35,903 nucleotides of DNA from Brumimicrobium sp965659845. Lineage in GTDB: Bacteria > Bacteroidota > Bacteroidia > Flavobacteriales_D > Crocinitomicaceae. A program made the position numbers and the translations under genes. Below, piece after piece: positions 24,087 through 32,505 of this stretch. Below the pieces are notes generated by a model that was given only the letters and a program-made list of their open reading frames with translations, made no database searches and was not told the DNA's origin. Where the stretch lies: assembly GCA_965659845.1 (NCBI GenBank), contig CBFHXS010000014.1, forward strand, positions 1-35,903. The letters are read 5' to 3'. The stretch's first letter is position 1. Every line of letters starts with the position of its first letter.

Positions 24087-26294
24087 ATGGCGTCATCGGT
24101 TTCTAGAGAAAATGAAAGAAAGGACTTTTTTAGTTCTAAAGTATTAGGTCATCCTTCTGGATTATTTGTTTTATTCTTCACTGAGATGTGGGAGAGATTT
24201 TCATTCTATGGAATGAGGGTTCTATTAGTCAATTTTTTGACTATGTCTGTAATCGGAGTTAATCCAGGTTGGGAATGGACGACTGAAAATGCGGGTACTT
24301 TATTCGCGACTTATGCAGGTCTTTTATACATAACGCCTATACTAGGAGGTGTTATTGCAGACAAGTTTTTAGGATACAGAAATGCAGTAGCAATAGGTGC
24401 TTTGGTCATGACTTTAGGTCATGCTTTAATGGCTTTGGAGACTGAGTTATCTCTATATGGTGGATTAGCACTTCTTGTTATCGGTACTGGATTTTTTAAA
24501 CCTACAATGACATCGATAATTTCTGAGATGTACAAGGATCTGCCAGAGAAGAAAGATGGTGCTTATACCATTTTTTATATGGGGGTAAATGCAGGGGCAT
24601 TCTTCGGAATGATGCTTTGTGGTTATCTTGCCGAGAAAGTGGGTTGGTCATGGGGGTTCGGACTAGCCGGAGTATTCATGATGCTAGGGTTGCTCCAGTT
24701 CTGGTTTGCTAAGCCATTGTTTGGTTCAATAGGAGCAAAGCCAGATAGGACTACAAAGGAAGTTATTGCGGCAACTTCAAAAGTTCAACCAGCAGATCAA
24801 GAGGTTGATAACAAGGTTGCTGAAAACCCAGTATCATCTGAAGATGGCAGCGAACCAGAAAAGCCAGGTTCAAAGTTGAATCCGTTTACACCTTTTGATA
24901 AAATATTTACTGTGATTTCCAGCTTTTTTGGGCTGGTATTTTTATTAGATGGTCCTTTTAATATCAATGGAATCAAGTTGATTCCAGATTTCCTTGCGAT
25001 AACAAATGGTCAGGGTGAAGTAGCTTTACCATCGCGTATTACTTTTATTCTTATTGGATTACTAATATTCTTTTTGCCGTTAGTGATTAGTAGAATTTCA
25101 CGATATGAGAAAGTTATTCGTCATAGAATGATTGCAGTTGTAATCTTTGCATTCTTCACTGTATTCTTTTGGATGTCTTTTGAACAGGGTGCTAGTTCAC
25201 TAATCATTTTTGCAAGAGACTATACTATTCGTGTGCTCAGTGGTGGTGCAGCAACCACATTTTTAATCGTGGATTTATTACTGACTTTTGTACCACTCAT
25301 TATTATTACGGGTGTATTAGTTAAGCTATGGCAGGCTTCTTCAAGTGTAATAAAGACTTCCAATATTATTCTTGCATTTTGTTTTTTGGGAGTTTGGGGA
25401 TTAGCTGTTTGGAAAACGAATCGAGATTTAAATACGAAATCTTACGAAATTGAAGTAGCTGCGAAAGTAGAACCTGTTACTGATGAAAATGGTGAATTTG
25501 TTTACAATAAGGATACTGGAAAACAGGAATTCACTGAAACATTTGTGACTCAAGGAATGAAAGATGAGCTTACTTCATCGGATAAGATTATTACTGTTAA
25601 GAAGAAGATAGGGGAGTATAAAAAATTGGAAAAAGGTTCTCAGATCTTAACTACGTTTGAATTGGGTGCTTTTAGACATGTAGATGATAAGAAATTGGCG
25701 AATATAAATACGCAATTAGAAGAATATCCAGACAAAGAAACGCCAATAATCGAAGCTAAGGTTGGAGAAGTTAAAGGTAACGAAGTGGAAATCACAACAT
25801 CTTGGTTCTCAATTCTAAATTCATTCTTCATTATTGCGTTTGCATCTTTCTTCTCGAAATGGTTTGATAGTAAATATAATCCGAGCGCAGCATGGAAATA
25901 TGGATTAGGTCTTATTATTATGGCAATTGGATTTGGAGTTCTAGCTTACGGTTCAAGCGGATTAGAAGAGGGAACGAGAGTTAGTTTAATATGGCTCGTA
26001 TTTGCTTATCTCTTCCATACACTTGGTGAACTTTGTTCTTCACCCGTTGGTTTGTCTTATGTGAGTAAGCTGGTGCCAGGCAGGATGATCGGATTCATGT
26101 TTGGTATGTGGTATCTAGCTATAGCAATAGGTAATTATGCAGCAGGTGCTTTGGGTGGTTTAATTGAACCGATAAAGGAAGAGTATTCTATGTCCACTTT
26201 CTTTCTAATCTTTACGATTGTTCCTGCCGTTGCTGGATTACTAATTATTGCTCTGAATCCATTGATCAAGAAATTGATGCATGGTGTGAAATAA
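24087..26294 (+). CDS. POT/PTR2-family proton-peptide symporter with large extramembrane insertion
   Basis: A paralogue of the upstream transporter, 735 residues against the family's usual ~500. It keeps EMWERFSFYGMR (Glu33, Glu36, Arg37, Phe38), TIFYMGVNAGAF (161-172), FWMSFEQGAS (361-370) and GELCSSPVGLSY near the C-terminus, so transport should be intact. Two added stretches explain the length. A Lys/Glu/Pro-rich linker (about 218-265) falls at the usual central cytoplasmic loop. A ~130-residue hydrophilic segment (about 442-572) lies between two late helices and probably faces the periplasm. That segment contains repeats of Glu/Lys-rich strands and no motif I know. The start ATG lies just after the gap. 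Cotranscription with the S4 gene 26 bases downstream is likely. Confidence 0.92.
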   Translation: MASSVSRENERKDFFSSKVLGHPSGLFVLFFTEMWERFSFYGMRVLLVNFLTMSVIGVNPGWEWTTENAGTLFATYAGLLYITPILGGVIADKFLGYRNAVAIGALVMTLGHALMALETELSLYGGLALLVIGTGFFKPTMTSIISEMYKDLPEKKDGAYTIFYMGVNAGAFFGMMLCGYLAEKVGWSWGFGLAGVFMMLGLLQFWFAKPLFGSIGAKPDRTTKEVIAATSKVQPADQEVDNKVAENPVSSEDGSEPEKPGSKLNPFTPFDKIFTVISSFFGLVFLLDGPFNINGIKLIPDFLAITNGQGEVALPSRITFILIGLLIFFLPLVISRISRYEKVIRHRMIAVVIFAFFTVFFWMSFEQGASSLIIFARDYTIRVLSGGAATTFLIVDLLLTFVPLIIITGVLVKLWQASSSVIKTSNIILAFCFLGVWGLAVWKTNRDLNTKSYEIEVAAKVEPVTDENGEFVYNKDTGKQEFTETFVTQGMKDELTSSDKIITVKKKIGEYKKLEKGSQILTTFELGAFRHVDDKKLANINTQLEEYPDKETPIIEAKVGEVKGNEVEITTSWFSILNSFFIIAFASFFSKWFDSKYNPSAAWKYGLGLIIMAIGFGVLAYGSSGLEEGTRVSLIWLVFAYLFHTLGELCSSPVGLSYVSKLVPGRMIGFMFGMWYLAIAIGNYAAGALGGLIEPIKEEYSMSTFFLIFTIVPAVAGLLIIALNPLIKKLMHGVK

Positions 26295-26320
26295 CAGAAT
26301 AGAACGATAATCAATATTTT

Positions 26321-26536
26321 ATGGAGACCGTAGAATTTTCCCTAAAAGGAGAGTATATAGAATTAACGCAGTTGTTGAAGGCAGTAAATATTGCTCAAAC
26401 TGGCGGTCATGCTAAGATCATCGTTGAAGAAGGAGCTGTTGTTCGAGACGGTGAAGTGGAGTCTAGAAAGCGAGCAAAGATTAGAAGAGGAGAAGAGATC
26501 AAGGTTGAAGATGAATTGATCATTAAGGTTGTATAA
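26321..26536 (+). CDS. Small S4-domain RNA-binding protein (YbcJ-like)
   Basis: A 71-residue protein that is essentially one S4 domain: YIELTQLLKAVNIAQTGGHA, then a Val/Gly turn (VRDGEVESRKRAKIRRGEEI) and a final strand. The layout is that of the YbcJ/S4_2 group, which binds structured RNA. It follows the transporter by 26 bases and is convergent with the TonB-dependent receptor gene. Its role in the cell (ribosome assembly or stalled-ribosome handling have been proposed for related small S4 proteins) is not shown by the sequence. Confidence 0.88.
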   Translation: METVEFSLKGEYIELTQLLKAVNIAQTGGHAKIIVEEGAVVRDGEVESRKRAKIRRGEEIKVEDELIIKVV

Positions 26537-26579
26537 TACGGGTAGGAATACCAATAGATCAGTTACTTTATCTCAATCA

Positions 26580-29234
26580 TCACCACCTTAAAATCAATTT
26601 TAGATTGAATCGTCTTTGTGTAAGATAGTTTGGGATAGCAAAAAATCTTCCCTGTGTGTCTTGAACCCATTGCTGAGAAAGTACATTATTTATCCCAAGT
26701 AAATTAAAGACTTCGAAATTCAGTCGCACGTCTGTAAAAGGACGTAAAAACTTCTTACGATCTTCTTTCTTTGGTCGTTTGTAAAGGAAGTCGTAACCAA
26801 ATCCGATATCTACTCTAAAATAAGCTTTCTGTCTAAGTGTATCTTTATAACGATTTCGATCTGGAGGGCCATAAGGGAGCCTAGAGCCGAAGTTAAAGCC
26901 TAATTGTACTGTGAATTGCTCTACGGTAGGCATTCGGTCTTGAAATAAAGTAGCAAAAGTAAACCATTGATCTGTTGGTTTTGGAATAAATCCTGGCTGA
27001 TTTAATGTGCTATCTGCAATTGTATCATTGAATGTGAATCCTGGTATGATATTTTCACCTTCAGTATTGATGTATGTATAATAATCGTCGTTATTCAGAT
27101 CTTCAATCACTCGTAACAGTCCTACTTTAAAAAAGGATTGTGTTCCCTCAATAAATTCTCCGTGTAAGTTCATGTCCATTCCGAATGAATGGCCAATAGC
27201 ACTATTTTCTCCATAGTAGCGCGTACGAACATTATCTATTTCATATGGGTTTATGTCCCACATGTACTTATAAAAGACTTCTCCTGTTAGTTTAAAAGGT
27301 GTTTGACGATCCCACATTTCAAAAGCGTAGTCCATCCCCGAAACAAAGTGAAATGATTTCTGACTCAATGTATTTGTAGCTACAGTTCCATCAAATCTTC
27401 TCAATTCACGGTAAAAGGGAGGTTGATAGTATAATCCAGCACTGGAGTGAATTCGTATAAAGCGTTTTTTCAGAACTCCGTCTTCACTTAAATAGTACTT
27501 TCTTGGAAAGTAATTTACGATAGCTCTTGGGGTAATATAGAATTCATTATTAAAAGCAGTATAACCTCCACGAACACCTGCGTTAAATGAAAGTTGTGCC
27601 CTTGACCTATCTACTGTGTCTCGGTATACGGTCGAAATTTTATTACCTAAGGAATCTTTATATTTCTTCGTTATTTCAACCGGATAATTTTCCTTCGTTG
27701 TATTGAAGGAGCGACTAAATTGAGCAAAGCCTTGTGTTCTGAATGTTTCTAATGTATTCTGAGCTTTGATTACTTCAAAAAGCTCAATGCTACCCGCGGG
27801 AGTTTGAGGTAAACTGAATCCAGCGGAATCAACATAATTCCATTCACTAAGTACATCATTGAATTCTTCGTATTGCGCCGAAACACCCCATCTAAGGACT
27901 CCTTTTCTTTTATAGTCTAGACCGTCTTCAGTAACTTTTAGGAAATTATATTCAGCAACATGCCGAACAGAGTAAATCATCGCTTGTAGTCGATTTCTGG
28001 CATGGTCTAAAAAGGATCCAACCCCCAAAGTACCAACTGAATCTCCAAACTCTTCTTGGGCAGGATCGGTTTCAATTTCATTGATAAAATATTGTCCTAG
28101 TATGTCAAAGGTTTCATTCTCATCAGTTGAAAATATTTTAGCATAAAGCGCTAGGTTCGTTCGTTTGTTTACGTCCCATTTTAGTGAAGTAGCCCCAGTT
28201 ATGGTTTGGAAACGTGTTAATTCCTCACCTTCGAAGAATACCCGGAAGCTTAAAGCTTGATTTACAGTACCAAAACGCGTTTCTTGAGATTCTGGAGCAA
28301 ATCGGTAATCGTTTGAAGAAAAATGCCCTAAAACACTCCAGGTTAAGTTTTCTGTAAGTGAGTAATTTGTTAACAGTTGAAAGTCATAAAATCTTGGTCG
28401 ATATGCACCTTGAACAGGCAGTGCGTCTAGAACATAACTCTGGTCTTGATACCTTCCGGCAATCATGTAATTAAGCCTTGGATTTACTTTGTCTTCTACG
28501 TGGATAGAAGTTCCTAGAAGAGAAGCATTGAATGAGCCTCTAAAGCGCTTAGGTGTTCTGTACTTGATGTCGAGTACAGAACTTAGTCGGTCTCCATACT
28601 CAGCAGCAAATCCCCCTGCACTGAATGAAATGTTGCTAACTAGATCTGGATTGATGAAGCTCATCCCCTCCTGTTGACCCGTTCTTGTCAGAAATGGTCT
28701 ATAGATTTGAAATCCATTGACGTAAACTAAGTTTTCATCGTAGCTACCACCACGCACATTGTAGTTGTTGGTTAATTCATTATTCGAGACAGCTGCAGTG
28801 GTTAATGTAATATATTTCTCAACTGAACTTTGAGGACCTGGTATTTGCTGCACTTCAATCATTGGAAGATCTCCTATTGGAGTAGTTTTTCGAACTCCTT
28901 CAACGGATACTCCTTCAAAATATTGGACATCTAGTTTGACTTTATCCAGTGTAACTAGTTCATCTTCTCCTACTTTGACAGGAACTTTTTGTTTTTCCTG
29001 AAGATACTTGATGACTACAACGTGTTCTCCAGGAGTAACCGAGAGTGAAAACTCGCCGTCAATATTCGTTCTAGTGTTGATGGATCGATCACCCTCTAAA
29101 TAGATTTTGGTGTCAGGGAATCCTTTATTTGTTTTGTCTACAACCTTTCCTTCAATAGTTCCATTCTGACCTAATAAATAAGCACAGTTCAATAGAAAGA
29201 GAATAAAAAGTCCTAAAAGACGCATTGAAATCAT
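26580..29234 (-). CDS. TonB-dependent receptor with carboxypeptidase-like regulatory domain
   Basis: An outer-membrane gated channel powered by TonB. The 884 residues start with a signal peptide (MISMRLLGLFILFLLNCAYLLGQ; the second Met is an alternative start). A CarboxypepD-reg-like domain follows (GTIEGKVVDKTNKGFPDTKI, ending near residue 95). The plug domain contains NNYNVRGGSYDENLVYVNGF (about 154-175) and GGFAAEYGDRLSSVLDIKY. The rest is a ~650-residue barrel ending in LKLILRW with the aromatic C-terminal residue typical of outer-membrane proteins. There is no SusD partner next to it, so it is not a standard polysaccharide-utilisation pair. Its substrate is unknown. It is downstream of the MoxR gene on the same strand, 71 bases away. 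Confidence 0.93.
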   Translation of the reverse strand: MISMRLLGLFILFLLNCAYLLGQNGTIEGKVVDKTNKGFPDTKIYLEGDRSINTRTNIDGEFSLSVTPGEHVVVIKYLQEKQKVPVKVGEDELVTLDKVKLDVQYFEGVSVEGVRKTTPIGDLPMIEVQQIPGPQSSVEKYITLTTAAVSNNELTNNYNVRGGSYDENLVYVNGFQIYRPFLTRTGQQEGMSFINPDLVSNISFSAGGFAAEYGDRLSSVLDIKYRTPKRFRGSFNASLLGTSIHVEDKVNPRLNYMIAGRYQDQSYVLDALPVQGAYRPRFYDFQLLTNYSLTENLTWSVLGHFSSNDYRFAPESQETRFGTVNQALSFRVFFEGEELTRFQTITGATSLKWDVNKRTNLALYAKIFSTDENETFDILGQYFINEIETDPAQEEFGDSVGTLGVGSFLDHARNRLQAMIYSVRHVAEYNFLKVTEDGLDYKRKGVLRWGVSAQYEEFNDVLSEWNYVDSAGFSLPQTPAGSIELFEVIKAQNTLETFRTQGFAQFSRSFNTTKENYPVEITKKYKDSLGNKISTVYRDTVDRSRAQLSFNAGVRGGYTAFNNEFYITPRAIVNYFPRKYYLSEDGVLKKRFIRIHSSAGLYYQPPFYRELRRFDGTVATNTLSQKSFHFVSGMDYAFEMWDRQTPFKLTGEVFYKYMWDINPYEIDNVRTRYYGENSAIGHSFGMDMNLHGEFIEGTQSFFKVGLLRVIEDLNNDDYYTYINTEGENIIPGFTFNDTIADSTLNQPGFIPKPTDQWFTFATLFQDRMPTVEQFTVQLGFNFGSRLPYGPPDRNRYKDTLRQKAYFRVDIGFGYDFLYKRPKKEDRKKFLRPFTDVRLNFEVFNLLGINNVLSQQWVQDTQGRFFAIPNYLTQRRFNLKLILRW

Positions 29235-29305
29235 TTTGTTCGTTGTACTAACGATAAAATATGGATTGTGGTATATAAGAATGATCTAAAATCATTACTC
29301 ATTGA

Positions 29306-30259
29306 TTAGAGTAATTCTTCTATGATTCTATCCATTGAATACCCCTCAGCCTCAGCTTTATAGTTACGCACCAATCGGTGACGAAGTATAGGCTTTGCAA
29401 CGGCTTTAACGTCTTCAATGTCCGGTGTGTACTTACCATTCAATACAGCATGACACTTAGCACCAATAACTAAATATTGTGAGGCTCTTGGACCTGCTCC
29501 CCAAGAAAGGAAATCCTTGGTTAATTGCGGAGCAGAGGCATCATTGATACGAGTCCTACCTACTAATTTCACAGCATATTCTAGTACATTATCTGCTACA
29601 GGAATCTCACGAACAAGAGATTGGAATTTCAAAATGTCTTCGCTTGTCATCGCCTGATTCACTTTCACATCGGTGTCAGTTGTTGTAGCCTTGACAATTG
29701 CAACTTCTTCTTCATAACTTGGGTAATCAACCCAAATATTGAACATGAATCGGTCTAATTGAGCTTCCGGTAAAGGATATGTACCCTCTTGTTCAATCGG
29801 GTTCTGTGTAGCAAGAACAAAGAAAGGGGAAGGTAAAGGATAATTTTGACCTGCCGCCGTTACACTTCTTTCTTGCATGGCTTCGAGCAATGCAGACTGC
29901 GTTTTAGGAGGTGTTCTATTGATCTCATCAGCTAAAACGATGTTATTGAACAATGGTCCTTTAACGAACTTGAAGTCACGATTTTCATTAAGTATTTCAG
30001 CTCCTATAATATCCGAAGGCATTAAATCCGGAGTAAACTGAATTCGATTAAACGACAGTCCAAGAGATTGAGCTATCGTATTCACCAACAATGTTTTTGC
30101 TAATCCAGGCACCCCAACTAATAGACAATGTCCTCGAGAGAAAATACTGATCAATACCTGATCAACCACATCGTCTTGTCCAACGATGACTTTATGTATC
30201 TCCTTTTTAAGGTTTGCGTATTTCTGTACTAAATTATCTACTTCTTGTGCGTTGGACAT
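29306..30259 (-). CDS. MoxR-family AAA+ ATPase
   Basis: A 317-residue AAA+ ATPase of the MoxR group, chaperone-like proteins that help assemble or activate complexes, often with von Willebrand A partners. Walker A is GVPGLAKT (49-56). Walker B is NIVLADEINR (106-115), followed by TPPKTQSALLEAMQE and sensor ATQNPIEQEGTYPLPEAQLDRF. The C-terminal lid domain contains the sensor-2 region (GAGPRASQYLV). MoxR usually sits next to DUF58 and vWA genes. Here it is 28 bases after a SurA-like gene and before a TonB-dependent receptor, with no vWA gene in view, so the client is unclear. Confidence 0.95.
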   Translation of the reverse strand: MSNAQEVDNLVQKYANLKKEIHKVIVGQDDVVDQVLISIFSRGHCLLVGVPGLAKTLLVNTIAQSLGLSFNRIQFTPDLMPSDIIGAEILNENRDFKFVKGPLFNNIVLADEINRTPPKTQSALLEAMQERSVTAAGQNYPLPSPFFVLATQNPIEQEGTYPLPEAQLDRFMFNIWVDYPSYEEEVAIVKATTTDTDVKVNQAMTSEDILKFQSLVREIPVADNVLEYAVKLVGRTRINDASAPQLTKDFLSWGAGPRASQYLVIGAKCHAVLNGKYTPDIEDVKAVAKPILRHRLVRNYKAEAEGYSMDRIIEELL

Positions 30260-30287
30260 AGTTTTATAGCTTGAATGTTAAAGGTAA

Positions 30288-31664
30288 TTAATTCCAATCA
30301 TACTGAAATGAACAACCCTCAAGATTTTCCGAAATTCGAATATACGTTTTTCCGATGCTGCTGTTTACCCACTCTGTAATTTTTTTACTTTTCTTATCGT
30401 TCTCTGAAGCTTTTTTGATGAAGTTGTAATCATCCTTCAAATTAGCAACATGTGGTTCTGTTCTATCTTTGATGCGAACAATCCTAACCCCTTCTTTTCT
30501 GTTTTTTTGATCAGTGTAAAGTGCAGGCTGCGATAGATCACCTAATTTCATTCCATTCACCAAGCCAAATATTTGCGGGTCAATCTGATTGATTTGTGAT
30601 ACATCCCAATATTGATCACCCGTGTATGGGTTGGATAAATTACCTTGATTTTGTCGAGTATCATCATCTTCAGAATATTCGAGAACCGCTTCTTTCCAAG
30701 TGATTTCATTCCTCTGCAATCGTGAATAACATTCATCGATCAGTGCAGCAGCAGTAGATAATTCTTCACTACCCACTTCTGGGCTCATCAGAATATGTTG
30801 GATTGTATAATTGTCCCCTTTACGATCTAATAACTTAATAATGTGATAGCCATATTGAGTTTCAACAACATCTGATATTTCCCCAACTTGTAATGAAAAA
30901 GCTGCTGCTTCGAAAGGTTTTACCATCATCCCGCGTGTCGCTTCGATCTTACCACCTTGTCTGCGACTACCTTGATCTTCTGAATGAACAGTTGCAACTG
31001 CAGAAAAAGATCTATTTCCTTCCAGAATATCAGTTCTCCATTTTCTTAATTGTTCAATGACGTCGTTTTTACTAGTTTGAGTTATTTTCGGGTAGACTAC
31101 AATCTGTTGAATGGCAATTTTTTCATTGATATAAGGAATACTATCCTTAGGAATTGACTTAAAAAACTCTTGAACATCTTCGGGACTCACGGTAATATCT
31201 TGTGTGATTTGACGTTCCATTTCTTGTGACATCATTCTATCGCGAATAACCTCGCGAAACTCTTCTTTTATTTGAGTGTATGACTTACCATAAAAATCTT
31301 CTAGTTTTTCGCGACTACCTATTTGTTGTTCAATTGTTCTGAGTCGATTTTCCATCTCCGCGTTAACCTGACCATCTGTGATCTCGATACTGTCTACCTC
31401 AGCCTGATTAAGGAGTAACTTTTCATATAATAACTCCTCCAGAATTTCACATTTCGTATTAGAAGTGATATCCGCTCCTTGGCTTTTCAATTGAAGCTTT
31501 TGAGCTTCTACATCAGAAAGAAGAACAACATTGTCTCCTACTTGTGCAACGATTTCATCGATCACTTGACCATCTCCATTTGTATCATTGGTGACGATCT
31601 GTGCCTCTGATGTTAGAGCGGCAGAAAAACTAATAATAACTGACAGGATAATTTTCTTTAACAT
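30288..31664 (-). CDS. Periplasmic SurA/PpiC-type peptidyl-prolyl isomerase, two parvulin domains
   Basis: A periplasmic folding factor for outer-membrane proteins. The protein (~458 residues) has a signal peptide (MLKKIILSVIISFSAALTSEAQ), a SurA-like N-terminal chaperone region (IVAQVGDNVVLLSDVEAQKL, then ILEELLYEKLLLNQAEVDSI, about 35-95), and two parvulin-like domains (about 180-285 and 285-405). The first ends in QYGYHIIKLLDR and contains SEDQGSRRQGGKI. The second contains IQHILMSPE but is less canonical. The frame starts at TTG 31670. The ATG at 31664 is chosen because it puts Lys residues directly before the hydrophobic core. It overlaps the upstream gene by 35 bases, which argues for cotranslation. 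Confidence 0.9.
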   Translation of the reverse strand: MLKKIILSVIISFSAALTSEAQIVTNDTNGDGQVIDEIVAQVGDNVVLLSDVEAQKLQLKSQGADITSNTKCEILEELLYEKLLLNQAEVDSIEITDGQVNAEMENRLRTIEQQIGSREKLEDFYGKSYTQIKEEFREVIRDRMMSQEMERQITQDITVSPEDVQEFFKSIPKDSIPYINEKIAIQQIVVYPKITQTSKNDVIEQLRKWRTDILEGNRSFSAVATVHSEDQGSRRQGGKIEATRGMMVKPFEAAAFSLQVGEISDVVETQYGYHIIKLLDRKGDNYTIQHILMSPEVGSEELSTAAALIDECYSRLQRNEITWKEAVLEYSEDDDTRQNQGNLSNPYTGDQYWDVSQINQIDPQIFGLVNGMKLGDLSQPALYTDQKNRKEGVRIVRIKDRTEPHVANLKDDYNFIKKASENDKKSKKITEWVNSSIGKTYIRISENLEGCSFQYDWN

Positions 31665-32505
31665 CTTCAAGTATTGTTTCTTTTGCTTGTTTTCTTAAAT
31701 GGTGAACACGTCTTTTGAGTATATGTGTTCTGATTATAGACTTTTCAACTTCCATTGGCGAAGATATAGTTTTAGAACGGTAATCTAAAACATTGATAAA
31801 ATAGGTATAGCCATCTATCTGAAATGTCGCTTCACCTCTTCTTTGTATTAGATCATCTTTTTGCTCTTGACTCATTGGTACTTCTTTCACTAAATCATCA
31901 AAATAGATCCATTTATGCTCGCCTAAATAAAAGTTAGTGGCATAAAGGTTACCATATTTTTTAACTTCAATAACGTCTTTATCATTTTTTAACATGAAAG
32001 CTTCTTCTATTGAGTTTTCCTTGGCTAAGGAGTCAAGGGTTTTAATGTAAAGCGCTTTTACGATATACGAGGAAGTTTTATAATTTTCACGATGATTCTT
32101 GTAGTAAGTTTGTATTTCTTTATCGGTAATTATAGAGTCAATATGTGTTCGAATAAAATGATTTTCCAATTCAAACATATGGAAGTCAGAAGCTTCTTGA
32201 TCCGATTTGATTAAGTTTTGTTTGTATAAATCCGGTAATTCTTTTTCTATTTTTATTTCAATTAATTTCCGCTCGATCCATTCGTCGATTACTTTTTCTT
32301 TTAGTTCATCCTCAGGAAAATCCTCACGATGATATTCCATAAGTACGTTTAATTCATCTTTACTTAAGACATGATTCTCAACTTTACAGACAGCATCAGA
32401 TTTATTGCTCATGCATGAATACATAAACAGAAGAAGGCTGCCAAAAATGACAACCTTCCCAAGTATGATATGCGTTTGATTATTCTCCAAGGCTGTAGAG
32501 AACAT
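31630..32505 (-). CDS. Degenerate SurA-like/PpiC-related exported protein
   Basis: A 291-residue protein between two clear PpiC proteins, overlapping both (26 and 35 bases). It has an N-terminal hydrophobic segment ending in LLLFMYSC, which could be a lipobox (weak, Tyr at -2). A SurA-like N-terminal region follows: CKVENHVLSKDELNVLM and VIDEWIERKLIEIKIEKE (about 40-90), resembling the chaperone helix of SurA. The rest (about 120-270) has the size of one parvulin domain but lacks the usual HILI and YGYHIIKV motifs. A chaperone without isomerase activity is plausible. Family placement is by position and the SurA-like start, so it is less certain than the neighbours. Confidence 0.7.
   Translation of the reverse strand: MFSTALENNQTHIILGKVVIFGSLLLFMYSCMSNKSDAVCKVENHVLSKDELNVLMEYHREDFPEDELKEKVIDEWIERKLIEIKIEKELPDLYKQNLIKSDQEASDFHMFELENHFIRTHIDSIITDKEIQTYYKNHRENYKTSSYIVKALYIKTLDSLAKENSIEEAFMLKNDKDVIEVKKYGNLYATNFYLGEHKWIYFDDLVKEVPMSQEQKDDLIQRRGEATFQIDGYTYFINVLDYRSKTISSPMEVEKSIIRTHILKRRVHHLRKQAKETILEDVKENYPVSYY

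Noticed and set aside
26537..26579. GGTA/TACC mini-hairpin between the S4 and TonB-receptor genes
   Set aside because: A four-base stem is too short to be a terminator or operator.
29280..29296. AATGAT/ATCATT hairpin between the MoxR and TonB-receptor genes
   Set aside because: The stem is only six A/T-rich pairs with no T run. I cannot call it a terminator.
31668..31670. TTG as the start of the third PpiC gene
   Set aside because: The ATG two codons later gives a better signal peptide and needs no rare start.
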